From Alitta virens (taxonomy: Eukaryota; Annelida; Polychaeta; Phyllodocida; Nereididae), in the NCBI GenBank assembly GCA_932294295.1, contig OW028580.1:37872336-37936335 (forward strand): 64,000 nucleotides of DNA, read 5' to 3'. Position numbers and translations under genes: made by a program. The notes beneath the pieces are model-generated. The model had not been told where the DNA came from. It made no database searches and worked only from the letters and a program-made list of their open reading frames with translations. Below, in pieces: positions 12,201-27,200 of this stretch (position 1 is the stretch's first letter; each line of letters starts with the position of its first letter).

Positions 12201-15200
12201 TGTCCTTTTTGTTATTCTTCTTCATTTCTGCCGATAATAAGCTGATGTCATGAGTAGTATTATGCAGATGATCTGAGCTGGCGTCAGCAATCTCTTTGCA
12301 TTGGAGGGAGGCCAAGATCACCGAGACATATATGAGCTTAGTATTCTTCTAGCAGGTGTATCCATTTCACCTAAGGCATATAATAATAATATTTAATAAT
12401 TATATACAACTTGCTCATTATAACAATGACCACATTATATTATAAAATCAACTAAAAACTGTCTTTAACTTCATCCTATAACGATTCGAGTCTTGCGAGA
12501 GCGTAAAACGCTATATGATGATAACGTCCATGATTATAGGGAAATGGATCTTGAATAATTGTATGTTCCTGTTATATGGGTTTGGTTATATGTGGGTAAT
12601 CCTAAGAAGGGTTATAGGCAGAAAATAAAAAATAATTTTTCTGCATCAATATATAGTAATATGTTATAACGATTGTTATACCTAGACTTCTGTTATAGGA
12701 GTTAATTATAAGTGGGCTCGACTGTATCAGAGTATATCCATGTATTCTGAACATTAATACCTACTGTATTAAGAGTATTATCGTGTATTATACTATTATT
12801 ATCATATGATTCTTGCATTATGTACTTTACTACTAAATACCCAGGATATTAATACATGTGGTGATGGGCTAGTTAGCCTTGATGTTTGATGTTCTGTTAT
12901 GACAGGTCTATTCAAATAGATGTGAGTTATGCCAAGGAAAGTCCTTGGTTATGCCTTCTGTTGTTCGGTCACAACAGAACACTGGATGGCCTCCCCACGT
13001 GACAGGGTTGACGAGCTCACCCTGTTTGACCCCTCAACAGCAGCCCTCTGATTGGTCAGTATCTGGGTTAGACCTGGACAAACAACTGCCGTATGACCTC
13101 GCAGTCAGAGCTAGCATGTTAACATGTATATATTGTAATTAATCATAGAGATATCTGTACATTATAATGACATGTCTCATTAGGTACAAATTGTATTTAA
13201 ATTGTAATATTTGTATCACAGTACATTGAATGTCAGCATGACATTAAATATAAAGCATGAAATGAGAACCTCTCCTTTAAATTGCTTATCATAAATGTTA
13301 CATACCATGGATTTAAAACTGGTAAATAATATTTATAAGAAATAGTAAACATTAGACATTACTCATACTAAAAATAAGAGATCTTATCATCACTCGGTAA
13401 CCAGAAACGTCTTGTGATTACCCAGATTTTATATCTATGCAACATTATGAACAATCTCAGCTTATACCTTCTCAGAATACCACATATGATTTAATGTTCA
13501 GAAGAACCAGCTAGTTAAGACCTATGTGACCCAGAAACAGATTCTGAAGGTTTTTTTTTCTCCAGGGTAGTGCATAAACTGGCTAATGCTGCCCACATTC
13601 AGATACCGCAGTAGGCAGATTACCAACCAAGCTCTTGATAGACACATTTCGCTTTGAGTATGACAGACTGTGGCTAGAATTTAATGTAGTGAAAAATCAA
13701 ATCGCTATATAGATTTCAATTTTACAAAGGGTTCGATACATACATAAACCTTGCATAAGTCGAATTCAAATGGACCACTTGATTTCGATAAAGTTAGTCA
13801 AAATTTCGACTCGCGCAAAGATTCATAAATAGAATAAATTGTAAAATAGTCCTTCAAATTTGGTCCGAATTGTGCAAATATTCGACTAAAGGCAAATTCA
13901 ATATTAGTTATACGAGGTTTACTGCATGTATGTATGTATTACCTATACATTTCGCAGCGACAAATATTAACCATCCGTGGTGCCACGACCGGCAATCGAG
14001 CAACTACGACAACCCAACACACCATAGCCTGAAGGTAAAGTGCATTGTTATGCTAAAGCATAAAGAACTTAGAGACACACAAAAGTTGTACCCCAAAAAC
14101 ATCCTTTTCCTTATTGTTGTTCATTCTCTAACAATTCACCAGCTAGCTCAACGCAGACTGAGTGTTTTTTATCTTCATTTTTATGCACTTTTTGTGTCTA
14201 CCTTTCTTAACTCAGACTTTCTTAAACTTTTTTCATAGCTAGAGGGTAGGGTCCTGTATCTTTATATTTTTCATACTTTTTATTTTATAATCATTTTTGT
14301 TCTTTGTCAGGTTTTAGAGACCTATTCTGAGGCTATTCAATACCCAATAGAAGATTTCTATGCGAGTGTCACAACAGCGGGTAGGTTTAAAAAGCCCTTT
14401 TATAATGTAAATTAACCTTTCACTTTCGAAAACAATTTTTTTCATCATCCATGTTCAATTTGTCACTAGAGCATTAAACGCTTGTAACTCAAAGCAAAGA
14501 AACATTGGAAAATATCGGAAACTTCATGCATACAAAATATAATTCAATATCTGTACATACAGATAAAAATCAATGTTATCCTCCTGTTAATACCTTTTTA
14601 TCACTATTCTTTTTCATAAATCTTTCCAAAACGAAAAAATAGTAGACACAAAATAATCATACCTTGAGCAGCAGCGACATTAATCGAACTATTTTTCTTC
14701 CAACTTTCTCCAGTTTTCTTCGTTATTTTTCACTTTTTCGCAGTTATAAGACAAATCCTATCTCGCTGGAAGGCTGGCAGGGAGCAGATTTATTCTAATA
14801 AACTCATTTTTTCATACTTTTTCCAGACTCTTAATCTCAATCTCTAAGGTAGATTACATGATTGCTCAGACAGGTGCATCCATCTTGCAAAATTGTAACA
14901 GATTTCAGACAGCCTGCTTCAAGATGTGTTACTATAGCAACAAATCTAATCACAGCCACATCTATGAATGTATGGAGACGATTTTCAACTTTTTCTTGGA
15001 GCTTTTATGGCAGTGTTATTATATTTTCTTCGCGTTATGTATTTTTGGTCCTGTAGGCATACTGATGAAAAATTGCACTTCCTTATATAATATTTGTTTT
15101 ACATTAATATTATGAATTGACTTGTAACTCTGCATCATAACTTAAAGAATATTTTCACCTAAATACAGCTATAACTTCCAAAGTCGTAAAGTATTATATA

Positions 15201-18200
15201 TTGCTAAAATGCAACATCTGACAGCAAAAATGTCATGAAAATTACACATTGTATGCACCATACTACATAATTATCAACCTAGTCCGAAACTTTGCTGTCA
15301 TTCTGCAAGTACATTGCGAGGAAGTTTGTCGGACTATTATCTGACAAAGTTGAAAGACACTTATTATGTCATGAAGTATATCACTAATTGTCATGAAGAT
15401 AAAATCAGAAAACATATCTAAGATGTTACAAATAAATATTTATTGAAATCATATCTATCTCCACAATCCACATATGACCTGGATTCACCCTAAACTTCTC
15501 TCAACCAGGGGTTCGAATTAACAAGGCAAGCTACCCTGGTACCCCCATGAGATCAAAATAAGGGTGGCACCCACAGCAAGGGGTCACAGCCAGAGAAATA
15601 ACTCGAGTAACTAGCCAGAAAGGGCAAGAAAGAGTAGCCAAAAAGACCAGAAAAAGACACAATTGAAGTTAAGAAATTGCACCACTGCAACCCTAAACCT
15701 ATATATTATCATATATTATTCTTAATGTGGGTGTAAGAAATGTCAAATATGCAGCGCATAACCGGAATATATTCGATAAGACGCTAAGGCATCTTATATA
15801 ATATATACAATTATACACTCCTCCTTCCTCTTAGTATCACTATAACTTCGATGTGTGCCGAAATGAGTAATTATGAAATTTTGACCTTCGATTTAATGCA
15901 TATCTTCGTTAAATGCCTTATTAAGATTTTAAGATTATTCGACGATACTAAACGCCTCGAGTCGTAATCGAGCAAATGTGCCCAAATTCCTGACGGTGGA
16001 GATTCACATAACATAGAAATACCACAGCAAAGTGACTAACGAAGGTGATAAGTGTATTAATACAGGTGTTATAAGAGGCATATGATCTTACGTTAGCAGT
16101 CGTTAATCACTGTCAATACAATCAATAAGATAATTTCCAGTTTTTTTATCGATGTTTGTAAAATTACACCCATCGGTCTGGTCACTGACTCTCACATCAA
16201 ATTAATCAATCCATTATTGAGTTCCTATAAGTCTATAAAATACCATCAGAATCACATTACTTAAATATAATTATCTCCATAATAAGATTAATGGCTAAAC
16301 AATTACATAATCAAACCCTTGTTTTAGTAAATGTGACAATATGTCAGTAATAATGAAAGATTATATGGATATTATGGATATTAACAGTACTAATGTGTTT
16401 ATGCATTACACTAGGTGTTAATGGAAAATTCAATGTCATATTTGCTGACACGTATGCTAAAATAATGTGTCAATCAATCAATAGCTGCAACGAAATGCAG
16501 ATGAACGGGCTTATATTGAGTAAAATACATATGTCCAGCGAATCAGGCCTGAGCTTAACAGTCGAATGATCGTTTCGTTCTCCTGGAGGTTACCTTAAAC
16601 TGAAATGCTGCGAAAGCAATTTCGTTCGCCTTGCCCTATATTTTACCTAAAATAAATTTCAGGTAACCGACCATAGTTTACCAAGGCACATTTTCCGGAG
16701 AACGATGTGTGGGTTACCATCTTTTTGCTTACGCTCAGGCCTGCAATTGGAAACCGAAATTGTTCATAATATGTACAGTTGATGATAAGGTATTAGTTAT
16801 CACATTGCACACCTTTCTGAACTTATCTCAGTGATCCAAATACCTTCAGAGCACCTGGCAACATTGAACTACAGCAGAAGATTTACATTTCTTATCATCT
16901 CTAAGTGATCGGTGCAGTCGAAATGTGTTATAGCGACATGTTTGTGACAGAGAAAATGTTTATTGTAACATAATTTGTTCTATTTGGGTATGTTAATATA
17001 ATAAACTTCATTAGATAGATAGATAGATAGCTCTAAGGCAAGTTCTTGCTTCACCCAAACATCTAGATAATAGGTTTTCTGAGTTGTCAATAAATACACA
17101 TTTATATCTTATTCAAAATTTTGCCAAATCTACAACAATATTTACCTGACATAAATATGCATTTTTTGCATTTGCATAGGTCTTACATAAAGTAAATGCA
17201 AACGTTCCACTTATGCAAATGTTTCACTTATGCAAAGTGCGCTACTACCTTTGTATAAATGCATATATATGTGAAAGCACTCAATGTTAGGCATTTATTT
17301 TCCTCCTGTCTATACCCTGTTGATAATTCCCAGGTGCTCAAGATCAAAAACCTGCAGTGAATTAAGAACTGCAGGTGATGCAGCAACTGCAGCAGCAGCA
17401 GCAGCCCCCACAGAATGATGCAGGCTTGCTGGCATTTCAAAGTGTAGTGTGTGGGGTAATGTTAAAAATAAGGGAATATAAGAAGCACAGCAAAATATTT
17501 ACTTTACTCACTAAACAGGTATACTATGCGGCTAAAATCGAAGAAAAATTCACCCGTTTTACAGCTCATGTTCCAAATAATGTTTTCGAAACCTATGAAA
17601 ACATTTTATTACCAGTCTAATTTGACGCTAAACAGCTGTATCATAGCATACAAATAATGTACTGCTATTAGTACTTTAATTAGTATGTCAAAATATAACA
17701 AATTACGTGAAAACTCAATTCGCAAGATGAGAAATTTAACATTAATCGTATCGATAACGTCTAAAAGCTATATCTTAAAATCCACTCGAACTCACATTTC
17801 AAAAGCAGTGTATTAATTCATGGTATAATATAAATGCATTGCAGCAGCATTGGACGTGCAAATATATGCATGCAATGTACAGTTACTTGACACATCCCTC
17901 CCAATATACAGGTCATAAAGCAAGGAGACTGTAGGACTACTCCTGAACTTCAAACATTGTTCACGTGATGGGCTGCATGCACTGTGCTACACTCAACACC
18001 TACATAAAACAACAGTCTAAAAACTAACACTGATATACTAGCTGCATATCTAATCCGTGACAAAAAAGCTCAAATTTAGGAGATTGACTTTTTTCCAACG
18101 CTTTTTTTTATTTCTGTGTGGTATTATGTATAATCTCAGGAGGTGGACTTTTTCTAATGTTCACTTTTTTTAAATTGAAAAGTCACATAATCCTATGATA

Positions 18201-21200
18201 TTTGACTGGACTGTAGTGGCCTATACGACTTGCCGCAGACGTAACGATGAGTCGCTAAAGCATGGTGACCGAACCTGTAACAACTATACTCACTTTCTAA
18301 ACAGTCTACCAATAAGAGATGACTATTGTCTATGTCTCATTATATGACCAGCTACCAGAGCTGGCAGACGTAATGATGAGATGATAAGGCTTGGATTTCA
18401 CACCATTGTATCACCTGTAGGGTAGTAAAATTTAACTAATTTATCTCTACTACATATCATCAATGAATCTATAGATAGCTATAGATGATTTATACACATC
18501 CACCTTCCTACTTACTACCTACTACACTGGGAAGCTCTGTAAAACATACAGCAGCCAATATAGGTATATGTGGATGGGACAGTGCATAACATGCCCTATT
18601 TACTACCAAAGACTCCTACCTACTACCTACTCCTACTACCCACTACCTACTCCTACTACCTACTCCTACTACCTACTCCTACTACCTACTCCTAACTACC
18701 CTGGGAGCTCTGTGACACACAGCAGCCAATGTACCATGTGTAGGCAGGTGGATGAAATAGCTGTATCGTGGAGAGCTTTAGCTGCACAAGGTAACAGCGT
18801 TTCACCAAGGCCAGTGGGTCGATGATATGTGGGTCAAGCCATTCATCAGGCTACAGCGGTCATTCACCCCTGCGCTGACCAGGTTTTTTTCCTTTTTTGT
18901 GTTGTTTTGTTTTTCTAGTTTTTTATAGCCTTTTTTCTCTCTCTCTCTCTTCCTTAGCAGCTATTTTTACACAACACTACAACGGCTAAGATCAAATTCA
19001 CACTGATGCACACTAGTCCTGAGAAAGATTTATTGTTGTTGCCCTACCTAATAAGTAAATAAATCTTTTTTTGTAAATCACAAACTAGATGTATTTATCA
19101 TACTTGGGGTTAAGCTTGGGTGGGGTTGGGGGGCCTCCCAGATTTCAACCTGACCCTTAGCAACACCCCTTTTCTTAATTTTTTCCTAATTTCTTTAATT
19201 TTTCTAAAGCAATTCACTTAAATTTTTCACTTTTATTCCATTTTGTTGTTGTTGTTTTTTGGTCAGATTATGTAAACATTCTCAGTCACTTGTACAATAC
19301 ACATTTTACTTTGATATTTCACAACTACAAAGTTCAAAATGGCTGATTTACTTGTTTTAATGAGCTAATTCACTGATTGTTCTTGTTATTTTCTATTCTA
19401 TCCTATTCCATTCTTCATAATATTTTCCTCTCCTTATTACTGAATTTCACAGAGTGTCAGAACAATTCTCCAGAGTATTTCAAAAATGCAACCTGACCTT
19501 ACTGAATAAATTAGGATAATGTGTTTTGCAAAAACAACAGGCAAAAAAAAAAACTGCCTCAGGCTATGTTACATTATGTCCACAAACCGGCTGGATTTCC
19601 CATTGAATATTTACACTCGTTAACCCCTTATCGTAACATGAACATTGCATAAATGTGTGCTTCTCATTTTCAATAATTAAGTGCATCTTCTCAAGTAAAT
19701 AATCTAGTTTTATCTCAGCTCCGAAGATGGAAACAGTTAAATTTTAATGAAGGATAACTTAGTGAAATGATCGAACTGAATTTTATCTAATTGAATGTGA
19801 ATTTCAAACATCTTAATATACCTTGCATAATTGTTTTTAAATATTTCATAATTTACATTTTTAATTGCATTTATGAAATGTCATTGTTGAATGGGCAAAA
19901 CTGAATAGTGTCCAAAATTGAGAACAAATTTTTTGGCATAAAACTCTTGCAATAATGTCAGTCAATTACTGCTTAGGACAATCAGATATTAAAGTACAAC
20001 ATTTTTTCCAGAAAATACTAATATTAACCAATAAGTGCTTAGAAAAATCTCTATTCAATTATACATTTTATCAACGATCAATCAGTTCCATTAGAATAGT
20101 CTAGCTTTTTATATCTACCTTGATTAAGTGTTTTCTAAACTTGATCTCAAATTTAATCATTTCGATCTCTACTAAAATTAAACCACTCTAGCCCCATGTT
20201 GTTTTTCACTGTACGAGGCGTTTCCATTATCTATACTTGACTGCTGTGTGTGATAAAAGTCCAAGATGCAATGTCAAGAGTCAATAGCAATGTTGATAAC
20301 CTCGCTTTAAAAACATGGAACGTGTCCCAGAAATTTACATAATCATAAACAAAGTCATATGATAACTGATAACTTAATAAAAGTTGGTACAATCGTGATA
20401 ATATCAATCAATATTGAGTCATAATCTGTCATGAAATTCGTGATTGTAATGTACCCTGATTGAATGCTCTGTAACCATGGTAACCTAACAGTTGTTGACA
20501 GCACATTTAAGGGCTTGGTAACAGCCTTAATTAACTTAATTTAAGAGATCATCCTTAATTAAGGTGTTCTATAACTAACTTTAATTAATAAATAAACTTT
20601 TTATATATTCCTAACAAATCATTTGAATAAGCAATCATAAGTACTTCACTAGCTTTTCATGTGACATATTTCATCATTCAGCACATGAATAATTTCACTC
20701 ACATATTTTTCACCGATAATCGAAAAATTGTGACTATTCAAAGACAACCATGGATGCAGTGATAATATGGTCTTCAAAAAGCTTTTGATCATGTTATATG
20801 AGATCATTATTGACAAAATAAGTGGGCCATATCAGGTTACAGTCAATATCATTGATCTTTTTTCCTTCAGAAAAGATCTTGTGTTGATACATGACACAAC
20901 CTGACTACACTTGACCCTCACCTTGGCCTTCACCTTGGCCTTCACCTTGTACATTATAATGTGTTTTATAACAATTTAGCAGCAAGAAAACATGAGTGAA
21001 CCATGCACCTGTGAATTAACATGCTCTGCAATTTATGACAAAATGTACAAAAAGTAAACTAAATGTAGCATATATATATATTCATTCACGATTTTACATA
21101 ATATTTTATATTCAATTATTAATACTTTGTTTCTAGATCATCAATCTTTCTGCCTGCTTTATTACTTGCAACGATTTCTTTCTTTCTTTTTTATCTATCT

Positions 21201-24200
21201 ATCCATCTATCTATCTCTCTATCTATCTATCTATCTTACATGTCTATCCATCTATTTATATATCTATCTTCTACCTCTCTATCTTTCTACCTATCTATCT
21301 AGCTATCTATCTATCCAGCTACTTCCTGTCTTCCTGACTTTCTGTCTTACTTTTTCTTTCTTTCTTTATTTGTCCTTCTCACCCTACATCTTTCTGCCAA
21401 TTGCTTCATCACTAAATAAATTAACCCAAAAACCCTGAACTGTTTTGCGGTAACCAAGTAATTAAAAGACACTTTGCAAATTGAGGTGAAATGAGATGTC
21501 GAGGAATTCAAAGCTTCTGGATTTAAAACTTTCAATTAAAGGGGCTGCCAATAACAACAACCCCATTCAGTCAATGCTTCACCCCGTTCTTTGAAATTTC
21601 AATGGTGTACACAACCCTAAAAGAGAAGGAGGGCAAAATGGGGTAATACCAAAAGGGGTTGCTACAATATAAAGGGTCACAGAAGGGTTACAAGGAGCAT
21701 GTGTAGGGTGTCACAGCAGCCCCACACAAAATGTTAAAACAGAGATATATTAGTCTTCCATTGATCCAAATGACATTCAAGCCACCCCGCCCCTCTACCA
21801 CTGAAATATTGGTCAGGGTAGCATGATTCTGTAGCATGACTTGTATAATTCTGCATGTGTAGCACTGCCATAGGCTGCCAGATTGACTGTAAACATGACA
21901 ATTACAAAGCTAGTGCAACTGCCAAGGCTATAAATCAGGTGAACCCATGCACCTAAAATAATCTACCGTAGTGGTCTGATTACAATCCTGGTTCACCATA
22001 AGAGGAAAATACCAGTAAAGTTAACCATAAAATTATTATTAAAGTTTCGATTAAATATGCTTAGACTCGTTAAGAAACTACGGAAACACCGGAGCTGTCC
22101 AAAAAATATAAGACACCTAGTTCTGCAATCGAGCAAATATCAAGCGTACATCGCTACTGAATCCATATAGTTGGCTCATGTAGACTTTGCAGCCAAAATG
22201 AAATCGCGAATAACTGAATCGGAACTTAAAAACCTGATACAGAAGCCGGTTTGTCCAACCATGGACATATAACTTTGTCCATAGTCAAACGCTGACTGAA
22301 TCATGGTCTCCAAAATATCAGACATCCAGGATGGTGACCGAACAAATACGGCCTAATATCAGTGTGTGCAATAGTCATTTGCTTGGGCATAAAGCTCCAT
22401 TTGGACCATTACATGGGGGTGTTGTTTATCATCACACAGAAATGGGTCATACCAGGGCATAATATTAGGTAATTTGGGGTGAAAAAATGAGACTAGAGTC
22501 TGTATGATCCTGGATCAAAACAAAATAGCTTGGTTACAGCATGGCGGTATGGTTACAGCCATTTCATGTAGAAAATGTCATTAATAATGTATCGATGGAA
22601 GTGCAAAAACATCTCACAAAGTGACATTATTCTGTTGACAACATGAATTATTACTATTACTCGACACTTTTAACTCACTTTAATGCAATAAAACTACCAC
22701 CAAATTCCTTTTCAGATGCATACTTTACATTGTATTGTTGCTTTCATTGCAAAGAAGACTGAGATTTCAGCATAGAGTGGTTTATCTTGAAATGAGAAAA
22801 ATTGGTGATGAAAACAGCCTTTCTTCTGGTCTGCATTCTCTCAATAACCTTTGTGGCAAAGATGAGAGAATGTACCCCACATCAAAGAATATTACACATT
22901 AAATTGCACATAGCACCACACATACTATTGCACATAGCACCACACATAATATTGCACATTCTTTGGTTGTTTTTCTGGAGGTATTTGACCCTGAATCACC
23001 CAAAAAACATAATCACTGCTACAGGCTTGCGAATCGAAACAACAACCCAAATAATTCTCCAAGATAAATGAGATAAACTAGAACTACTAGAACAGGAATG
23101 ACCTTTGATCTGCAAACTATCTCCACTGAACCCTGAGTTAAACCATAGTGAACCTAACCTACCCCCAACCCTAAATCACCCTGATTAAAGAGGTCTTACT
23201 CCACATAGGTAAGCCTATCAAGCGGAGCAATGTTTATCAACGGGCTAGAAAAACAGCTGGTCAAACTATGCAGGGAATTGCAAAGGATTTGTGCTGCGGG
23301 GAATAGTGCTGGTGGCACAGGAGCTCCTTGCACTGTCATTAATTCCAAGCAGTAACAACTAAGTCTCTAGGATGATATATTACTCTTTGAATGTTATATT
23401 AATGCTGCAATGATGCATTTCCAATAATATATGCATTATACATATTACACATGCATTATCATGCCAACATATCGAAAATTGAGCACGAAATAACAGGATT
23501 TGTATGTTGGCAATTTGAGCATATGGCCATGACACAATCCTGTCATTTTGCTTGTATAATCCTATTGCACCACACATATAAATAATAGCATACACATCTC
23601 AAACTAACAAAAGCCAAAGCAATAATTTGTATGCATGGAATAATGACATAAATTATATGCATGTGTCCAGGACTCTAGCTTAACACTTGCAATAGTGCAT
23701 ATCCATGATATTACCATGTGCATAACCATGGAGGTATAATACCTCCATGTGCATAACTACAGAACATGACACAATAGGTATTTCTACTCTTTTATTCATC
23801 TATTTTTTGGCCATTTCACTGACTCACCGGCCCCATCCATGCAGATGTGGATATTTACTACATTTGTGAGGGAATTTTATGTGGGTATTTTTCCCAGTTG
23901 GTCATGACACAGTGCTCCATCATCCAACAGTTCTCTCGCCTGCCAAACGGAGTGCCATTCCGATGGAGGCCATTACAGTTTTCTGCTGCTGCAGCTGAGC
24001 TGACACTTTTTGTGACATTTCGGAATCAGAGCAGCAAAAGGTTTATGTCACTCTGGCTAGTGACACTTTTAGAGCACTTTGGTGACACTTCAGCAGTGAC
24101 ACTTCGGTGATGCAGTCATGCTCGGCACCGCAGCGATGTTACTAATGTCCACGGCACCTTAGCAATGTCCACGGCACCTTAGCAATGTCCACGGCACCTT

Positions 24201-27200
24201 AGCAATGTCCACAGCACCTTAGCAATGTCCACGGCACCTTAGCAATGTCCACGGCACCTAAGCAATGTCCACGGCACCTTAGCAATGTCCACGGCACCTT
24301 AGCAATGTCCACAGCACCTTAGCAATGTCCACAGCACCTTAGCAATGTCCACAGCACCTTAGCAATGTTCACAGCAACAGAGCAATGTCCACAGCAACAG
24401 AGCAATGTCTTAGAGCAGCTGCTTAGCACCATAATAATGCACAGCAAGAAGCATTTCGCACCACAGCAGCAATGGTTCCGTGTCCAACAAACGGCTGTAG
24501 CATCACAGAAATTGTAAAGAACCACTGCAACTATCTAAAGTACCATAGCGCTATGCCATAATTACAGCTATCCTGACATACCAGAGTGGTGACTTTCGCT
24601 ATGCAAGCAAATAACAATAAATGACAGCAATGTTTCGATCTAACCAATAGCTATTCACAGCATCAAGGCATTAGCTACAGTGTCATTTATCGCTGAAGTA
24701 CCGCAGCAATGTTAAAAGCACCATGACAAAAGCTGCAGCAATACAGCGAGCATTAAGCCACAACACTTAAGCTACAGCACCAGAAAAAGGGCAGCTGAAG
24801 CACCATAGCAATGACTAAAACACCACAACACAGCACAGGAAGCTTGGGGCAGCAACTATGCATCGATTTTGCCCACATTTCCCCCACCACACAGCTACTC
24901 TGAACTAGTAGTTCCAACTTTTCCATATTCAGCATCAACATCACCAGCAGCATCAGCAGCATCAGCAGCAGCAGCAGGATAGGCCCTACATCTATTGATC
25001 AGTACCCAGCAATAGAACGTGATGCCACGGGGCAAAGCATGTGTAGTGCTCAGCACACTTAGCCGGGGGCAAAAAAGGGGTAAAATGAGCTAGAACGAGC
25101 ATGATGGGGCAGAATGGAAATGCAATGGCCCCTCTGCATTGACCAGGGCTATTTGGCTATCGTATTCGCTTGATTTCCAACCAGGGTGACAAGTATTTCA
25201 CAGATGGTCATTTCCCCAGCGTCTTTGCAAACCCGGAGGCCCTGATCATAAATTGCATGAAATTTGTACTTTTATGATACTTTCGAAAGTTTCAAACTAG
25301 CCTCTAACTGACCCACACTGTGATTTTAGACCAGGCTTGTAATCAAAACAATAAGGTATTTGGGTACAAGGGTTCAATGAATCACCAACCATGGTAGGGT
25401 TGTTCGGAAAGCACCTTTAGGGTGCCACCCACCCAATTTCTTGGTGCACCCCGCAGTAACACCTACGATTAGCCCTTGCTGCATCAGCACACCATCTTTC
25501 TTCGATAATGAGCAATTGAATTATTCAGCAAAACGTCTAACAGCCAGTGGAAAGGAGGAATTAAGGGAAAATAGCTAAAAGCTCTCATGAATTATACCCG
25601 ATGCAGAGTCTGCGCTAAGTCCCTGCTGGACACGACAGGACAAGATCGAGAAACATCATTAAGAAATTTCTTGCCATGTCTCCGGAGACCCTTAAGTCGA
25701 TAAATATCGATCGGGGACCTGACTTTTAGGCTGATGAACCTCCCTTCACTGAGACCACCAAGATCTGAAGGTATTTGAAGATACTGACCTAGCCACTGAC
25801 TCGCTTTGAACATCAAGGACCTAAAGCATAATGCCAGTATTTTACACAGTAATTTACATTCCATACATAAAGTGCACTACTTTCACAAGTTCTCAATTAC
25901 ACTCTAACTCATTAGATCAATCTTTGACATTTACAAGATCTAAAATCACAAAGTGGTTTTAAAAAATGAGTTGACGTTCCCTCGGCAAGTCACAGATTAC
26001 CTCACACAGTAATTACTTCATCAGAAAGATCTTAAAAAAATATTTGCACAAGCACGCGAGTGGCCATCAAATTCTCATCAGAATCGCTTAGCAAAAACAT
26101 TGTGTAGTGCATGTAGAAACCTTCCATAACACTAAATGTCGCTTGACTATCCCATGTCCCAGGGCAAAGACAAATCGCAGTTTTCGAATGGGACATTACG
26201 ACATGCCATTACTTGCTTTCACTCGACATGAAAACACAAGAAAAGCAACATCAATAAATGATTCATCTTCATCTATCATCATCTTAGTCTCATGAAATGT
26301 CAGAATGCATGTGAAGCATGATAGATGCAGTTGCATAAGCAGGGTTTAACCAACCCTTTAGAGCAATGAAGATATAAAGAGCGAAAGACTTAAGCGGAGC
26401 TGCAGCGAAAACCGTCCGAAATATGTATGGGTCGATCCTTGAGAAAACATCGATCCCTACAATCTAAAAGAGAAGTACAGACCCTTGCTAAGGTAACGTT
26501 GGATTTAGAAGTCCTTTCGTAGATTACGTTTGATCCTGCGAAAAGATTGGTGGTCTTCGAGACCTTACTGGGGAACAAAGGACATGCCAAAAGATTTCGT
26601 TTCATTCCTCAAATTGATTTTAGGCTTTAGAAACAAAACTTTAAAGCTCATTGGCAATATTTTTTCATTCTGCAAATGGATCATCATCTTCAGAGGAACA
26701 AAGATTGTCGGTTCATTCTTAAAATTGATCAGAGTGACCTTTGGTATTCGAAGGTCAAGCAACACGAAAGGTCTCCAAAATTGGAGTTACAACTCTCATG
26801 GATATTGTATAACAAAACTGTAGAATATAACAAACACGGAGGAATAAATGTTAACCTTGTGTAGTGCACGAGTGGGCAGTTATGTGTACATACCAAACAG
26901 GATAGTAAGGCACAATTTGCCTTGTTTTCTTCAAATACACAAGCCTTGTGCAGCATACATGGTGCCACGTCAACACCGCGGTGCATGCATGGACTTTCGC
27001 ATGCTTCTTGCATGATTGTGTGCATGCTTGCTTGCCTGGAGAATGGCATAACTTGTGATATCTCATGTTTACTTCAACCAAGCAACCTGACAATTTCCAA
27101 TATCACACCATTACCATAAGAATGGCAAGGCCCACAGTTTGCTATCCCACCGACCCCTGATTCTTTTGTCAGTGCCAGAATCAAGCAGCGAATCAATCAA

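Noticed and set aside
21127..21438. Ile/Tyr/Leu/Ser repeat protein
   Set aside because: Direct translation of a TATC microsatellite.
22802..23071. Secreted-peptide gene (signal-like [15 protein letters not shown] start)
   Set aside because: After the hydrophobic start the frame runs into a DNA tandem repeat and has no cysteine pattern or processing sites; no splice support.
24141..24420. CRISPR array
   Set aside because: Units are contiguous 20-mers with no spacers, and the DNA is animal.
24319..24525. Cys-rich minus-strand frame
   Set aside because: It is the translation of the 20-bp minisatellite, whose period breaks the frame every unit.
25592..25864. 90-codon minus-strand frame
   Set aside because: No recognisable family; ends without splice context. 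Left unassigned.
26530..26823. 97-codon plus-strand frame with overlapping frames on both strands
   Set aside because: An internal near-repeat (TTCATTCCTCAAATTGAT versus TTCATTCTTAAAATTGAT) and several open frames at once point to low stop density rather than a gene.
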